From Alphaproteobacteria bacterium (GTDB taxonomy: Bacteria > Pseudomonadota > Alphaproteobacteria > Sphingomonadales > Sphingomonadaceae): a stretch of 7,878 bases of DNA. This document shows positions 1 through 5,641 of this stretch, piece by piece. Below the pieces are notes generated by a model. It was given only the letters and a program-made list of their open reading frames with translations. It ran no database searches and had not been told where the DNA came from. Positions within the stretch are counted from its first letter, which is position 1, and each line of letters starts with the position of its first letter. The position numbers were made by a program, and so were the translations under genes. The DNA is taken from contig JAHJSJ010000151.1 in the NCBI GenBank assembly GCA_018830415.1, forward strand, positions 1-7,878, given 5' to 3'.

Positions 1-174
1 GATCTGTTCGGCAATCGGTCGCAGCGCCTGTTCGCCGCCATCGATCCAGGCGAGCACCAGCGCGGCTGTTATCACCCCGCCCGCGATCAACATCCAACGC
101 ATCGGCCCGCGCTGGCGCGCAGGCGCATCGGGAAGACCGTGCAGTGACGTAAGCGGGCGACGCTGGTTTGCCAT
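1..174 (-). CDS. Small single-pass membrane protein, N-terminal part (runs off the window)
   Basis: The frame is open from an ATG at 174-172 to the window edge, giving 58 codons with no stop. The protein begins with a polar, Arg/Pro-rich cytoplasmic stretch (residues 1-26) followed by one hydrophobic segment (about 27-43, WMLIAGGVITAALVLAW). After that comes a soluble stretch starting IDGGEQALRPI. One positively charged side followed by a single transmembrane helix suggests an N-in inner-membrane protein, but the C-terminal part is missing, so size and function cannot be given. It is divergent from aroK with only 38 bp between the start codons. I recall short hypothetical proteins with a W-I-D-G-G-E motif beside aroK in sphingomonads, but that is memory and not a search result. 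There is no convincing Shine-Dalgarno sequence before the ATG. Confidence 0.62.
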   Translation of the reverse strand, partial: MANQRRPLTSLHGLPDAPARQRGPMRWMLIAGGVITAALVLAWIDGGEQALRPIAEQI

Positions 175-212
175 ATTGCGCCCGCCCTAGCCCATCTATA
201 GGCCATGCGGCA
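175..212. promoter_or_regulatory. Divergent intergenic region with palindromic -10-like hexamer
   Basis: Only 38 bp separate the two divergent start codons. The hexamer CTATAG at 196-201 is its own reverse complement and resembles the alphaproteobacterial -10 element (CTATAT), so it could serve either strand. No good -35 hexamer is visible at 16-18 bp on either side. If it is used on the plus strand, the aroK transcript would start only about 4-5 nt before its ATG. This is a weak call made by eye. Confidence 0.2.
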
Positions 213-794
213 ATGATCGGAACACCGCCCAAACGCGAACAGGATACCGCCCCCCCGGATTTCGCCGCGATCGCCGCCCGCATCACCCGTCCGGTGGTGC
301 TGGTGGGGTTGATGGGCGTGGGCAAATCCACAGTGGGCCGCAAGCTGGCGAGCCTGCTGCGGCGCAGTTTCATCGACGCTGACGAAGCCATTGAAGAGGC
401 CGCCGGGCGTTCCATTCCCGAAATCTTTGAAACCTTTGGCGAAGCGCATTTCCGCGACGGCGAACGCCGCGTGATCGCGCGGCTGATCGACGAAGGCCAC
501 GGGGTGATCGCCACCGGCGGCGGCGCGTTTATCGATCCCGCCACCCGCGCGACGATCCTTGAACGCGGGATCGCGGTGTGGATTGACTGCGACATTAATA
601 CGCTGGTGGAACGCACCGCGCGGCGCGACACCCGGCCCCTGCTGAACAACGGCGATCCGCGCGAAATCCTGACCCGGCTAGCCGCAACGCGTGCGCCCTT
701 CTATGGCGAGGCTCCCATCCGCATCATGAGCGAGAACGGCCCCCACGCCGACACCGCGCGCGCGATTATTGAGGCGATAGACCAATGGCTGTAA
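213..794 (+). CDS. aroK: Shikimate kinase
   Basis: Phosphorylates the 3-hydroxyl of shikimate with ATP, the fifth step of the shikimate pathway to aromatic amino acids; cytoplasmic. The protein is 193 aa and the core starts near residue 26. The Walker A loop is GLMGVGKST (32-40). The shikimate-binding acidic pair is in FIDADE (D55, D57), the substrate arginine is in HFRDGE (R81), and the glycine-rich Walker B-like motif is TGGG (101-104). The lid arginine is in RPLL (R141), and the second substrate arginine is in TRAPFY (R160). All key residues are present. I chose the ATG at 213, which gives a 25-residue leader usual for alphaproteobacterial homologs. A TTG at 168 in the same frame would add 15 residues and overlap the divergent gene. 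No clear Shine-Dalgarno sequence precedes 213, so translation may be leaderless or weakly initiated. The 3' end overlaps aroB by 10 bp, which indicates one transcript and probably translational coupling. Confidence 0.95.
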   Translation: MIGTPPKREQDTAPPDFAAIAARITRPVVLVGLMGVGKSTVGRKLASLLRRSFIDADEAIEEAAGRSIPEIFETFGEAHFRDGERRVIARLIDEGHGVIATGGGAFIDPATRATILERGIAVWIDCDINTLVERTARRDTRPLLNNGDPREILTRLAATRAPFYGEAPIRIMSENGPHADTARAIIEAIDQWL

Positions 795-1903
795 TTAACG
801 TGGCGCTGGCGGGCCGCGCCTATGATGTGGTGATTGAACCGGGCCTGCTGGGCCGGATTGGCACGGCAGCGGCGCGGTTGCTGGCGAGCTATGCCGGCGG
901 GCGCAAAGTGCCGTTCGTCGCGGATCAGAACACCCACCGCCTCTATGCCGCCGGGATCGAGGCTGATCTGGCCGCCCATGGTTTCACCGCCGGATGGTTC
1001 GTGGTTGCGCCGGGGGAGGACGCCAAAAGCTGGGCGGTGCTGGAGGCGCTGTGCGATTGGCTGCTGGCTTTGGGCGTTACCCGCTCTGACCACGTGTTCG
1101 CATTGGGCGGCGGGGTGGTGGGCGATCTGGTCGGCTTTGCCTGCGCGATTACCAAGCGCGGCTGCGGCTTTGTGCAGATCCCCACGACGCTGCTGGCGCA
1201 GGTTGATTCGTCGGTCGGCGGCAAGACCGCTATCAACACCGCCGCGGGCAAAAACCTGATCGGCGCGTTTCATCAGCCCGCGCTGGTGCTGATCGATCCG
1301 CTGGTGCTCGCCACCCTGCCGGAACGCGAAATGCGCGCCGGTTATGCCGAAGTGCTGAAATACGGATTGTTAGGCGATGCAGTGTTTTTCGATTGGCTGG
1401 AGGCCAACGGGGCTGCGGTGCTGGCGCGTGAACCCGCCGCGCTCGAACACGCCATCGCCACCAGCATCGCGATGAAAGCCGCGATCGTTGCCGCAGATGA
1501 ACGCGAGACGCTTGATCGCCGCGCGCTGCTCAATCTCGGCCACACTTTCGGCCATGCGCTGGAGGCGGAGACCGGGTTTTCGCAGGCACTGCTGCATGGC
1601 GAAGCAGTTGCGCTCGGCATGGCATTGGCGGCGCGCTATTCGGCGCGGCGGGGGGAGATTTCAGCGGCGGATGCTGACCGCGCAGCAGGCGTGATTGCGG
1701 CGGCGGGATTGCCTGCACACCTCCCCGCCCTCGCCCTCAGCTGTGATGGCGCGCGGCTGGTCGATCATATGCGCCATGACAAGAAGGCGGAAGGCACCAC
1801 CCTGCCGTTCCTGCTACTGCGCGCCATTGGTAATGCCTACGTGGCGCGCGATGTCGACCTGGCCGATATTGCGGCGTTTCTGGACGCCGAATTGCGCGGT
1901 TAA
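785..1903 (+). CDS. aroB: 3-dehydroquinate synthase
   Basis: Converts DAHP (3-deoxy-D-arabino-heptulosonate 7-phosphate) to 3-dehydroquinate, the second shikimate-pathway step, using NAD+ and a divalent metal; cytoplasmic. The protein is 372 aa, the normal family length. The N-terminal half is the NAD-binding domain with GGGVVGD at 108-114. It is followed by PTTLLAQVDSSVGGKTAIN (133-151) and GKNLIGAFHQP (155-165), which line the active site. The expected metal ligands are E189 (in AEVLKYG), H253 (in NLGHTFGH) and H271 (in LLHGEAV). H257 sits where the family has a catalytic histidine. R330 and K333-K334 (MRHDKK) match the conserved C-terminal phosphate-binding patch. The ATG at 785 has a GAGGCG Shine-Dalgarno-like stretch just upstream, inside the end of aroK. 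The aroKB arrangement is common in proteobacteria. The stop codon lies 3 bp from the stop of a convergent gene, and I see no terminator hairpin with a U-tract right after it. Confidence 0.97.
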   Translation: MAVINVALAGRAYDVVIEPGLLGRIGTAAARLLASYAGGRKVPFVADQNTHRLYAAGIEADLAAHGFTAGWFVVAPGEDAKSWAVLEALCDWLLALGVTRSDHVFALGGGVVGDLVGFACAITKRGCGFVQIPTTLLAQVDSSVGGKTAINTAAGKNLIGAFHQPALVLIDPLVLATLPEREMRAGYAEVLKYGLLGDAVFFDWLEANGAAVLAREPAALEHAIATSIAMKAAIVAADERETLDRRALLNLGHTFGHALEAETGFSQALLHGEAVALGMALAARYSARRGEISAADADRAAGVIAAAGLPAHLPALALSCDGARLVDHMRHDKKAEGTTLPFLLLRAIGNAYVARDVDLADIAAFLDAELRG

Positions 1904-1906
1904 CGC

Positions 1907-2737
1907 TTACAAATCGCCGTCGATGGTTTCGGGGATTTCCTCACCGGGAATCGGCCCGCCCGGATAGGCCGGCATGGGGCCTGCAACGACCGGTGCGGCA
2001 GGGGCTGACGGTGCAACCGCCTGCGGCTGCGCCATCCCGCCCATCGCGAGCCGTGCATCGGCATAGCGCTGTTCGCTCCACTGCCCTTCGGCACGGTCAC
2101 TATCTATCGCGGGTGCAGCGCTGGAAAAACCGCCGCTGTAATCGACCCCGTCGATCTGGCCATTATTGCCGATCCGGCACTGAAAGCCAGAACCGTTGAA
2201 CAGCGCGCCGCTGACTAGCCAGCCTGCGCCAGTGCGTTGAACATTATCGACGCTATCAACCCGCACGTCGCGTTCAATCCGGGTCAGGCACTGATCAACC
2301 GCACTGTCGAGCCCTGATGAACCCGTGCCGCGCGGTGCTGCGCGGCGATTATCGTTACGGCGTTCCTGATAACGCGGGTTATAATTGGGATCATTCGCAT
2401 CGCGTTCGACGATCACAACATCGCGGTCGCGGTCACGATTGCGGCGGTTGTTAGAATTGGCGATGGCAGCAATCCCGCCGATGATCGCCGCGCCGATCAG
2501 CACATCACCCGCGTCAACGCGGCCGCGCCTGTAACCCCGGTAATGCCCCCGGCGGCAGCCCCACCGGCAGCGATATTCAGCCGTTGCCGATGCCGGATCA
2601 TAGCGGCTGTGGTCAAACGCGGCCGATGGCGCGCCAAGGCCCGCCGATGGAAGCGCAGCCGCAGCAGCGGGAGAGGCGAACAAGGTGGCGCCTGCAACAG
2701 CGCCTGCCAAAGCCAGCGCACGGGTATTAAGAGCCAT
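1907..2737 (-). CDS. Exported two-cysteine-domain protein, unknown function (paralog A)
   Basis: I do not recognise a named family. The 276-aa product starts with a signal peptide (1 to about 29: hydrophobic core followed by SPAAAAA). Then come a Cys/Arg/Gly-rich stretch (57-72, with C57 and C61) and a Gly/Ala-rich hydrophobic segment DVLIGAAIIGGIAAIAN (78-94) that could be a glycine-zipper helix. An Arg/Asp/Asn-rich low-complexity linker follows (97-136), then a compact C-terminal domain (about 145-203) with one cysteine near each end (C150, C187) and the pattern VQRTGAGWLVSG...FQCRIG...VDYSGG. The tail (204-276) is Pro/Ala/Gly-rich. The same order of elements occurs in the next gene upstream, so the two look like paralogs. 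The start is firm: AGGAGG at 2746-2751 lies 8 nt before the ATG. An envelope or periplasmic location with a C150-C187 disulfide is inferred. The gene converges on aroB. Confidence 0.85.
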   Translation of the reverse strand: MALNTRALALAGAVAGATLFASPAAAAALPSAGLGAPSAAFDHSRYDPASATAEYRCRWGCRRGHYRGYRRGRVDAGDVLIGAAIIGGIAAIANSNNRRNRDRDRDVVIVERDANDPNYNPRYQERRNDNRRAAPRGTGSSGLDSAVDQCLTRIERDVRVDSVDNVQRTGAGWLVSGALFNGSGFQCRIGNNGQIDGVDYSGGFSSAAPAIDSDRAEGQWSEQRYADARLAMGGMAQPQAVAPSAPAAPVVAGPMPAYPGGPIPGEEIPETIDGDL

Positions 2738-2911
2738 TGATGCTCCCTCCTGTAAATCGGTGAGCGCCCACCATGCACCCTGATGCGCGCGAGGTTAGCC
2801 GTGCCAGGCTTGCGCTGGGCTGAACCGAATGCACAAGCCGCCCCGCCTTGCCTTGCACAACGCGGGACGACCAGAACAGCTCGCTGAAAGGGGGGACGAG
2901 CTGAAAGCGGA
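2738..2911 (-). promoter_or_regulatory. Spacer between the two exported-protein genes, with two imperfect dyads
   Basis: This 174-bp gap on the minus strand has no gene. Just after the stop of the upstream gene is a 7-bp perfect stem (CAGCTCG at 2877-2883 against CGAGCTG at 2897-2903, loop 13 nt). On the minus strand it is followed by TTCTGG, not a real U-tract, so it would be a poor intrinsic terminator. Closer to the downstream gene is an imperfect dyad, GGTTAGCC (2793-2800) against GGCTGAACC (2818-2826), with an inner CAG/CTG pairing. A promoter for the downstream gene may lie here, but I cannot identify convincing -35/-10 boxes. Confidence 0.3.
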
Positions 2912-3445
2912 TCAGCGCAGCCCCCGAACCCCGCTGAAATTGACCTGCGGCGCACCGCGACCATCAATCCGGCAGGTGAAGTTGCCACGGTCGCTGCGGC
3001 GACCACCCCAGCGCGGCGAGCCTTCCACCGCAATCCGGCCCTTGACCCGGAACCCATGCCCGGTGCGATCAACATCGCGCACGTCGACCACATCGGCATA
3101 GCGATAGCCGCCAAACCGCCGTGCCTGATTTTCTGCCGCCCTGACGCAGCGTTCCACTGCGGCGCGCGGGTTAGCGTTGCCGCCGTATCCGCCGCGATAG
3201 TCGCGGTCGCGATAGGCATAGCGGCGGTCATTCCGATCGCCATCAAAGGCCCCGGCGAGCGCGGCGATCCCGCCGATCACCACAGCGCCTGCGATAATCT
3301 CGCCCGCGCCGATGCCCCCACGGTCGCGGTAATCATCCGCCATCGCAGGCGTGGCAGTGGCTGCAGTCAGTGCAGTGGCAGCGACCGCGCCGAGCGAAAT
3401 CCGGGCCCATGTGCCGGAGGCCAGCCGGTTGGTCTTGGTGGTCAT
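2912..3445 (-). CDS. Exported two-cysteine-domain protein, unknown function (paralog B)
   Basis: A 177-aa protein of unrecognised family. The signal peptide covers about residues 1-36 (hydrophobic stretch ending TPAMA, then DDY), with a likely cleavage after AMA. Next come a Gly/Ala-rich hydrophobic segment GEIIAGAVVIGGIAALAGA (48-66), an Arg/Asp/Tyr/Gly-rich linker (68-92), and a C-terminal domain (about 95-172) with its only two cysteines at C100 and C158. Its pattern, VDRTGHGFRVKG...FTCRID...VNFSG, matches paralog A, with an insertion of charged Gly/Arg residues between about 140 and 155. The mature protein has exactly two cysteines, both shared with paralog A, which argues for a structural disulfide. 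I chose the ATG at 3445 because GAGG (3455-3458) lies 9 nt upstream and it puts the signal peptide at the N-terminus. The frame extends 11 codons further upstream, but that start would add a Cys-rich extension with no support. Confidence 0.83.
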   Translation of the reverse strand: MTTKTNRLASGTWARISLGAVAATALTAATATPAMADDYRDRGGIGAGEIIAGAVVIGGIAALAGAFDGDRNDRRYAYRDRDYRGGYGGNANPRAAVERCVRAAENQARRFGGYRYADVVDVRDVDRTGHGFRVKGRIAVEGSPRWGGRRSDRGNFTCRIDGRGAPQVNFSGVRGLR

Positions 3446-3584
3446 CGCATCTATCCTCGTCTGGCACCGCGCGCACAATTGCGGGGGTGTCGAGGATCAA
3501 TTTGACTGATTCGCACTGAGACGAAGCTGAATTGCCCTAGCAGGTTTTGTTAATCTAAAAACCAAATTGCATGAACGATAGCGC
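3446..3584 (-). promoter_or_regulatory. AT-richer intergenic region, probable promoter of the gene starting at 3445
   Basis: This 139-bp gap separates the serine hydrolase stop from the exported-protein start. The part from about 3490 to 3575 is clearly more AT-rich than its surroundings, as expected for a promoter in a GC-rich genome. I could not settle on a -35/-10 pair: AACCAA/CTAGCA (TTGGTT and TGCTAG on the minus strand, 17 bp apart) is the best-spaced, but its -10 is poor. No hairpin with a U-tract is visible to end the hydrolase transcript. Confidence 0.35.
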
Positions 3585-4943
3585 CTACTCGGCCTCAAGC
3601 GCGGCCAGCACGTCGCGGGTAAAGGCAGCGATGTCAAAGCGGGCACCCACCGGATCTTCACCCCGCCGCACGACCACCACGTCACGGCTCGGCACGATCA
3701 CCACATATTGCCCGCGATTGCCGAAAGCCGCGAAGGTATCAGGCGGCACGCCGTCAGATGCGTTCATCAACCAGAACCCCGCGCCATAGCCGAACGCGCC
3801 ATCGGGCTGCGGGCCGGAGGGGGTGGAGACGTATTGCACCCAGCCTTCGGGCAGGACGCGGGTGCCGTTCCAGACACCATCGTCGAGGTAAAGTTGACCA
3901 AATCTCGCGAGGTCGTTGGCGGTAGTCCAAACCTGACTGGACAGGATGTAGCCGCCCTGCCAGTCGGTCTCGGCCACCGTAGCGTCCATCCCCAGCTTGG
4001 CGAAGAATTCGGCAGGTGGGTGCGCTGCAAAGGTAGGCTCGATCGCCGCAATGGCGGCAAGCGTGTCGTTATTGGCGTAGCGATAAGTGCTGCCTGGCAC
4101 GGCAATGAGCGGCCAATCGAGCGCAACTTCATCCACCGTCGCCCCGCCCCAATAGAGCGGATCGGTGCGGTTGCCCGGCGTATCGGAATAGCGGCCCGAG
4201 GCCATGCGCAGGAGGTGGTCGATGGTGATCGCGCGGCGCGGGTCGGCGGGGTCAGCACCCAGCCCTGCCGAGGCGTTCACATCCGCCTCGCCGCGATAGG
4301 CGGCAGCACCCACCAACGTTGACGCGATGCTCTTGGCGACAGACCAGGTGCGTTGGGGGGTATTGGCGTCGAAACCGGGAGCATAGCGCTCCGCCTCGAT
4401 CATGCGTTTGCGAATAACGAGAATCCCAGTCGTTCTCGCCCCCGCGCCGTAGGCCTCGCTGTCAAAGGCAGCGTCGACCGGCTTCAGCGACCGGTCGCTA
4501 TCGAGAAATTCAGCGAAGCTATCGTCGGAGGAAACCAACCTGCCCATGCTGGCTGCAGGAAGCCGGACGCCGACAGGCAGGGCATGGCAGCCGTGACCGG
4601 GGCTATGGCTGGCAATGCGAGCGGGCATGTCATCAGTCCATGTGACTTTCACATAAGCGATCTGGCCGGATGGGCGGCGCACGATTTCAAACGGCAGTTC
4701 ATCAATGATCACATCAAGCGGGGCCTGAATCCCTACCAGCTCCCACTGCGCCACGCTTTCCGGCGAACGGGTCACGCCGTTGGCTTCGGCATGGGCAATC
4801 GCGCTGCACAGCATCAGCGCCTTGTAGCCTGCCGCCAGCGCGCGGTCGTAGCGCGCGTCGAGGCGCTCCTGCTGGCTTTGTGCCGAAAGCGGTGTGGCAA
4901 GGGTGAGTGCGGCGGTTGCTGCGGCGAGGATCAGGGTTCTCAT
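3585..4943 (-). CDS. Exported serine hydrolase, beta-lactamase/DD-peptidase fold
   Basis: A 452-aa protein with a signal peptide (1-21, ending TPLSA before QSQQ), then an N-terminal region of about 150 residues that I do not recognise, then a serine beta-lactamase-like domain (PF00144-type, about 165-450). The SxxK motif is S201-V-A-K204 in TWSVAKS. The YxN motif is Y289-A-N291 in YRYANND. Where this superfamily often has K-T-G or H-x-G, the sequence is FGNRGQ (407-412) before a VVIVPSRDVVVV strand. Family members include esterases, DD-peptidases and 6-aminohexanoate-dimer hydrolases (NylB type), and the substrate cannot be told from the sequence. Location is inferred to be periplasmic, and C46 and C119 could pair. 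I chose the ATG at 4943 because it places the signal peptide first. An earlier in-frame TTG (4985) and GTG (4967) have no Shine-Dalgarno sequence. The gene lies just downstream of the alpha-operon terminator. Confidence 0.88.
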   Translation of the reverse strand: MRTLILAAATAALTLATPLSAQSQQERLDARYDRALAAGYKALMLCSAIAHAEANGVTRSPESVAQWELVGIQAPLDVIIDELPFEIVRRPSGQIAYVKVTWTDDMPARIASHSPGHGCHALPVGVRLPAASMGRLVSSDDSFAEFLDSDRSLKPVDAAFDSEAYGAGARTTGILVIRKRMIEAERYAPGFDANTPQRTWSVAKSIASTLVGAAAYRGEADVNASAGLGADPADPRRAITIDHLLRMASGRYSDTPGNRTDPLYWGGATVDEVALDWPLIAVPGSTYRYANNDTLAAIAAIEPTFAAHPPAEFFAKLGMDATVAETDWQGGYILSSQVWTTANDLARFGQLYLDDGVWNGTRVLPEGWVQYVSTPSGPQPDGAFGYGAGFWLMNASDGVPPDTFAAFGNRGQYVVIVPSRDVVVVRRGEDPVGARFDIAAFTRDVLAALEAE

Positions 4944-4949
4944 CCCCCT

Positions 4950-4978
4950 ATCATGCCACGCGGCCACGAAAATGAAAG
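4950..4978 (-). promoter_or_regulatory. Weak promoter candidate for the serine hydrolase
   Basis: On the minus strand, CTTTCA (4973-4978) and CATGAT (4950-4955) are 17 bp apart. They match the TTGACA/TATAAT consensus at 3/6 and 4/6 positions. A start about 7 nt after the -10 would fall on the A of the hydrolase ATG at 4943, which would make a leaderless mRNA. The match is by eye and weak. Confidence 0.22.
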
Positions 4979-4983
4979 AGCGC

Positions 4984-5022
4984 AAAGGAAAAGGGCCGGA
5001 AGCGCTTTCGCCCCGGCCCTTT
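4984..5022 (-). terminator. Intrinsic terminator of the rpsM-rpsK-rpoA-rplQ operon
   Basis: A perfect 10-bp stem is formed by AAAGGGCCGG (4990-4999) and CCGGCCCTTT (5013-5022). The 13-nt loop can itself fold further (GCG 5002-5004 with CGC 5009-5011). Read on the minus strand, the stem runs into TTTTCCTTT (4992 down to 4984). It begins 24 nt after the rplQ stop codon, the expected place for the end of the operon. Confidence 0.9.
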
Positions 5023-5045
5023 GCTTTGTGTCTGTGTAGCGCGAC

Positions 5046-5468
5046 TTACGCGTCTTCGCCTTCGTATTCCTCGGCCTGAACCGGGCCGCTGTCCTGACCG
5101 CGGGCCGATTCGTCACGGTCAACAAGTTCGATGATCGCCATCTGCACCGCATCGCCCGCACGCACCCCGGCGCGCAACACGCGGGTGTAGCCGCCTTCGC
5201 GATCCGAATAACGCTCGGCCAGCACTTCAAACAGCTTCTTAAGCTGGGTTTCATCACCCAGACGCGCCATCGCCAAGCGACGGTTCGAAAGCCCGCCGCG
5301 CTTGGCCAGCGTGATCAGCTTTTCGAGATAGGGGCGCAGTTCCTTGGCCTTGGGCAGCGTGGTCTTGATCTGCTCATGCTTGATCAGCGCGGCGGCCATG
5401 TTGCGGAACAGGGCGTTGCGATGGCCCGTCTTGCGGCCCAGCTTGCGGCCCGAAATACCATGACGCAT
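5046..5468 (-). CDS. rplQ: Large-subunit ribosomal protein L17
   Basis: Component of the 50S subunit, sited near the peptide exit tunnel. The 140-aa product has the family signature from its first residue (MRHGISGRKLGRKTGHR, 1-17), then NMAAALIKHEQIKTTLPKA (23-41), the ELRPYLEKLITLAK helix (43-56) and the C-terminal core strand VQMAIIELVDR (108-118). The core matches standard bacterial L17 of roughly 120-130 aa. The last 20 or so residues form an acidic Glu/Asp/Gly tail (119-140), as seen in many alphaproteobacterial L17 proteins. AAGGA (5478-5482) lies 9 nt before the ATG. It is the last gene of the alpha operon and follows rpoA after an unusually long 173-bp gap holding REP-like hairpins. 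A strong terminator follows its stop. Confidence 0.97.
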   Translation of the reverse strand: MRHGISGRKLGRKTGHRNALFRNMAAALIKHEQIKTTLPKAKELRPYLEKLITLAKRGGLSNRRLAMARLGDETQLKKLFEVLAERYSDREGGYTRVLRAGVRAGDAVQMAIIELVDRDESARGQDSGPVQAEEYEGEDA

Positions 5469-5557
5469 TGTGTCTCATCCTTCGTTCGTAGGGAGCCCGT
5501 GCAAGGTAGCTCCATCCCGGTGGCTATTGCGGGCCGCCACCTTCGCCCTTGTTGTGC

Positions 5558-5577
5558 GCTCCCGCGAAGGCGGGAGC
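5558..5577. repeat. REP-like palindrome, copy 1
   Basis: An 8-bp perfect stem, GCTCCCGC (5558-5565) with GCGGGAGC (5570-5577), closes a GAAG tetraloop. Its reverse complement matches copy 2 at 15 of 20 positions. The stem differences are compensatory, so both copies keep a full stem. It resembles repetitive extragenic palindromes; genome copy number cannot be seen from this window. Confidence 0.7.
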
Positions 5578-5610
5578 CTCAGGCCGCTAACTCATCGCCA
5601 GTGGCAGCAG

Positions 5611-5630
5611 GTCCCCGCCTGCGCGGGGAC
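5611..5630. repeat. REP-like palindrome, copy 2 (inverted relative to copy 1)
   Basis: An 8-bp perfect stem, GTCCCCGC (5611-5618) with GCGGGGAC (5623-5630), closes a CTGC tetraloop. It starts 11 nt past the rpoA stop codon. With copy 1 it forms an inverted pair separated by 33 bp, the layout of a BIME (bacterial interspersed mosaic element). Confidence 0.7.
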
Positions 5631-5641
5631 TCACCAAATGC

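Larger units (their letters stand above)
5469..5641 (-). other. rpoA-rplQ spacer with three hairpins
   Basis: This 173-bp gap inside the alpha operon has no gene. It contains the two REP-like hairpins listed separately and a weaker 6-bp stem near rplQ (GGTGGC 5519-5524 with GCCACC 5536-5541, 11-nt loop). None is followed by a U-tract on the minus strand, so transcription probably continues into rplQ. The hairpins may affect stability or processing of the mRNA. That role is inferred. Confidence 0.5.

Noticed and set aside
168..212. Extended aroK start at TTG 168
   Set aside because: It would add 15 residues outside the conserved kinase core, overlap the divergent gene, and rely on a rare start codon with no Shine-Dalgarno sequence. 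The ATG at 213 is preferred.
3056..3505. 149-codon plus-strand frame opposite the paralog B gene, and similar plus-strand frames at 2829-3101, 3708-4322 and 4353-5039
   Set aside because: They lie opposite genes supported by signal peptides, ribosome sites or catalytic motifs. Their products are low-complexity Arg/Ala-rich and lack ribosome sites.
5558..5630. CRISPR-like repeat pair
   Set aside because: Only two palindromic units in inverted orientation, differing from each other, with no further units or cas genes.
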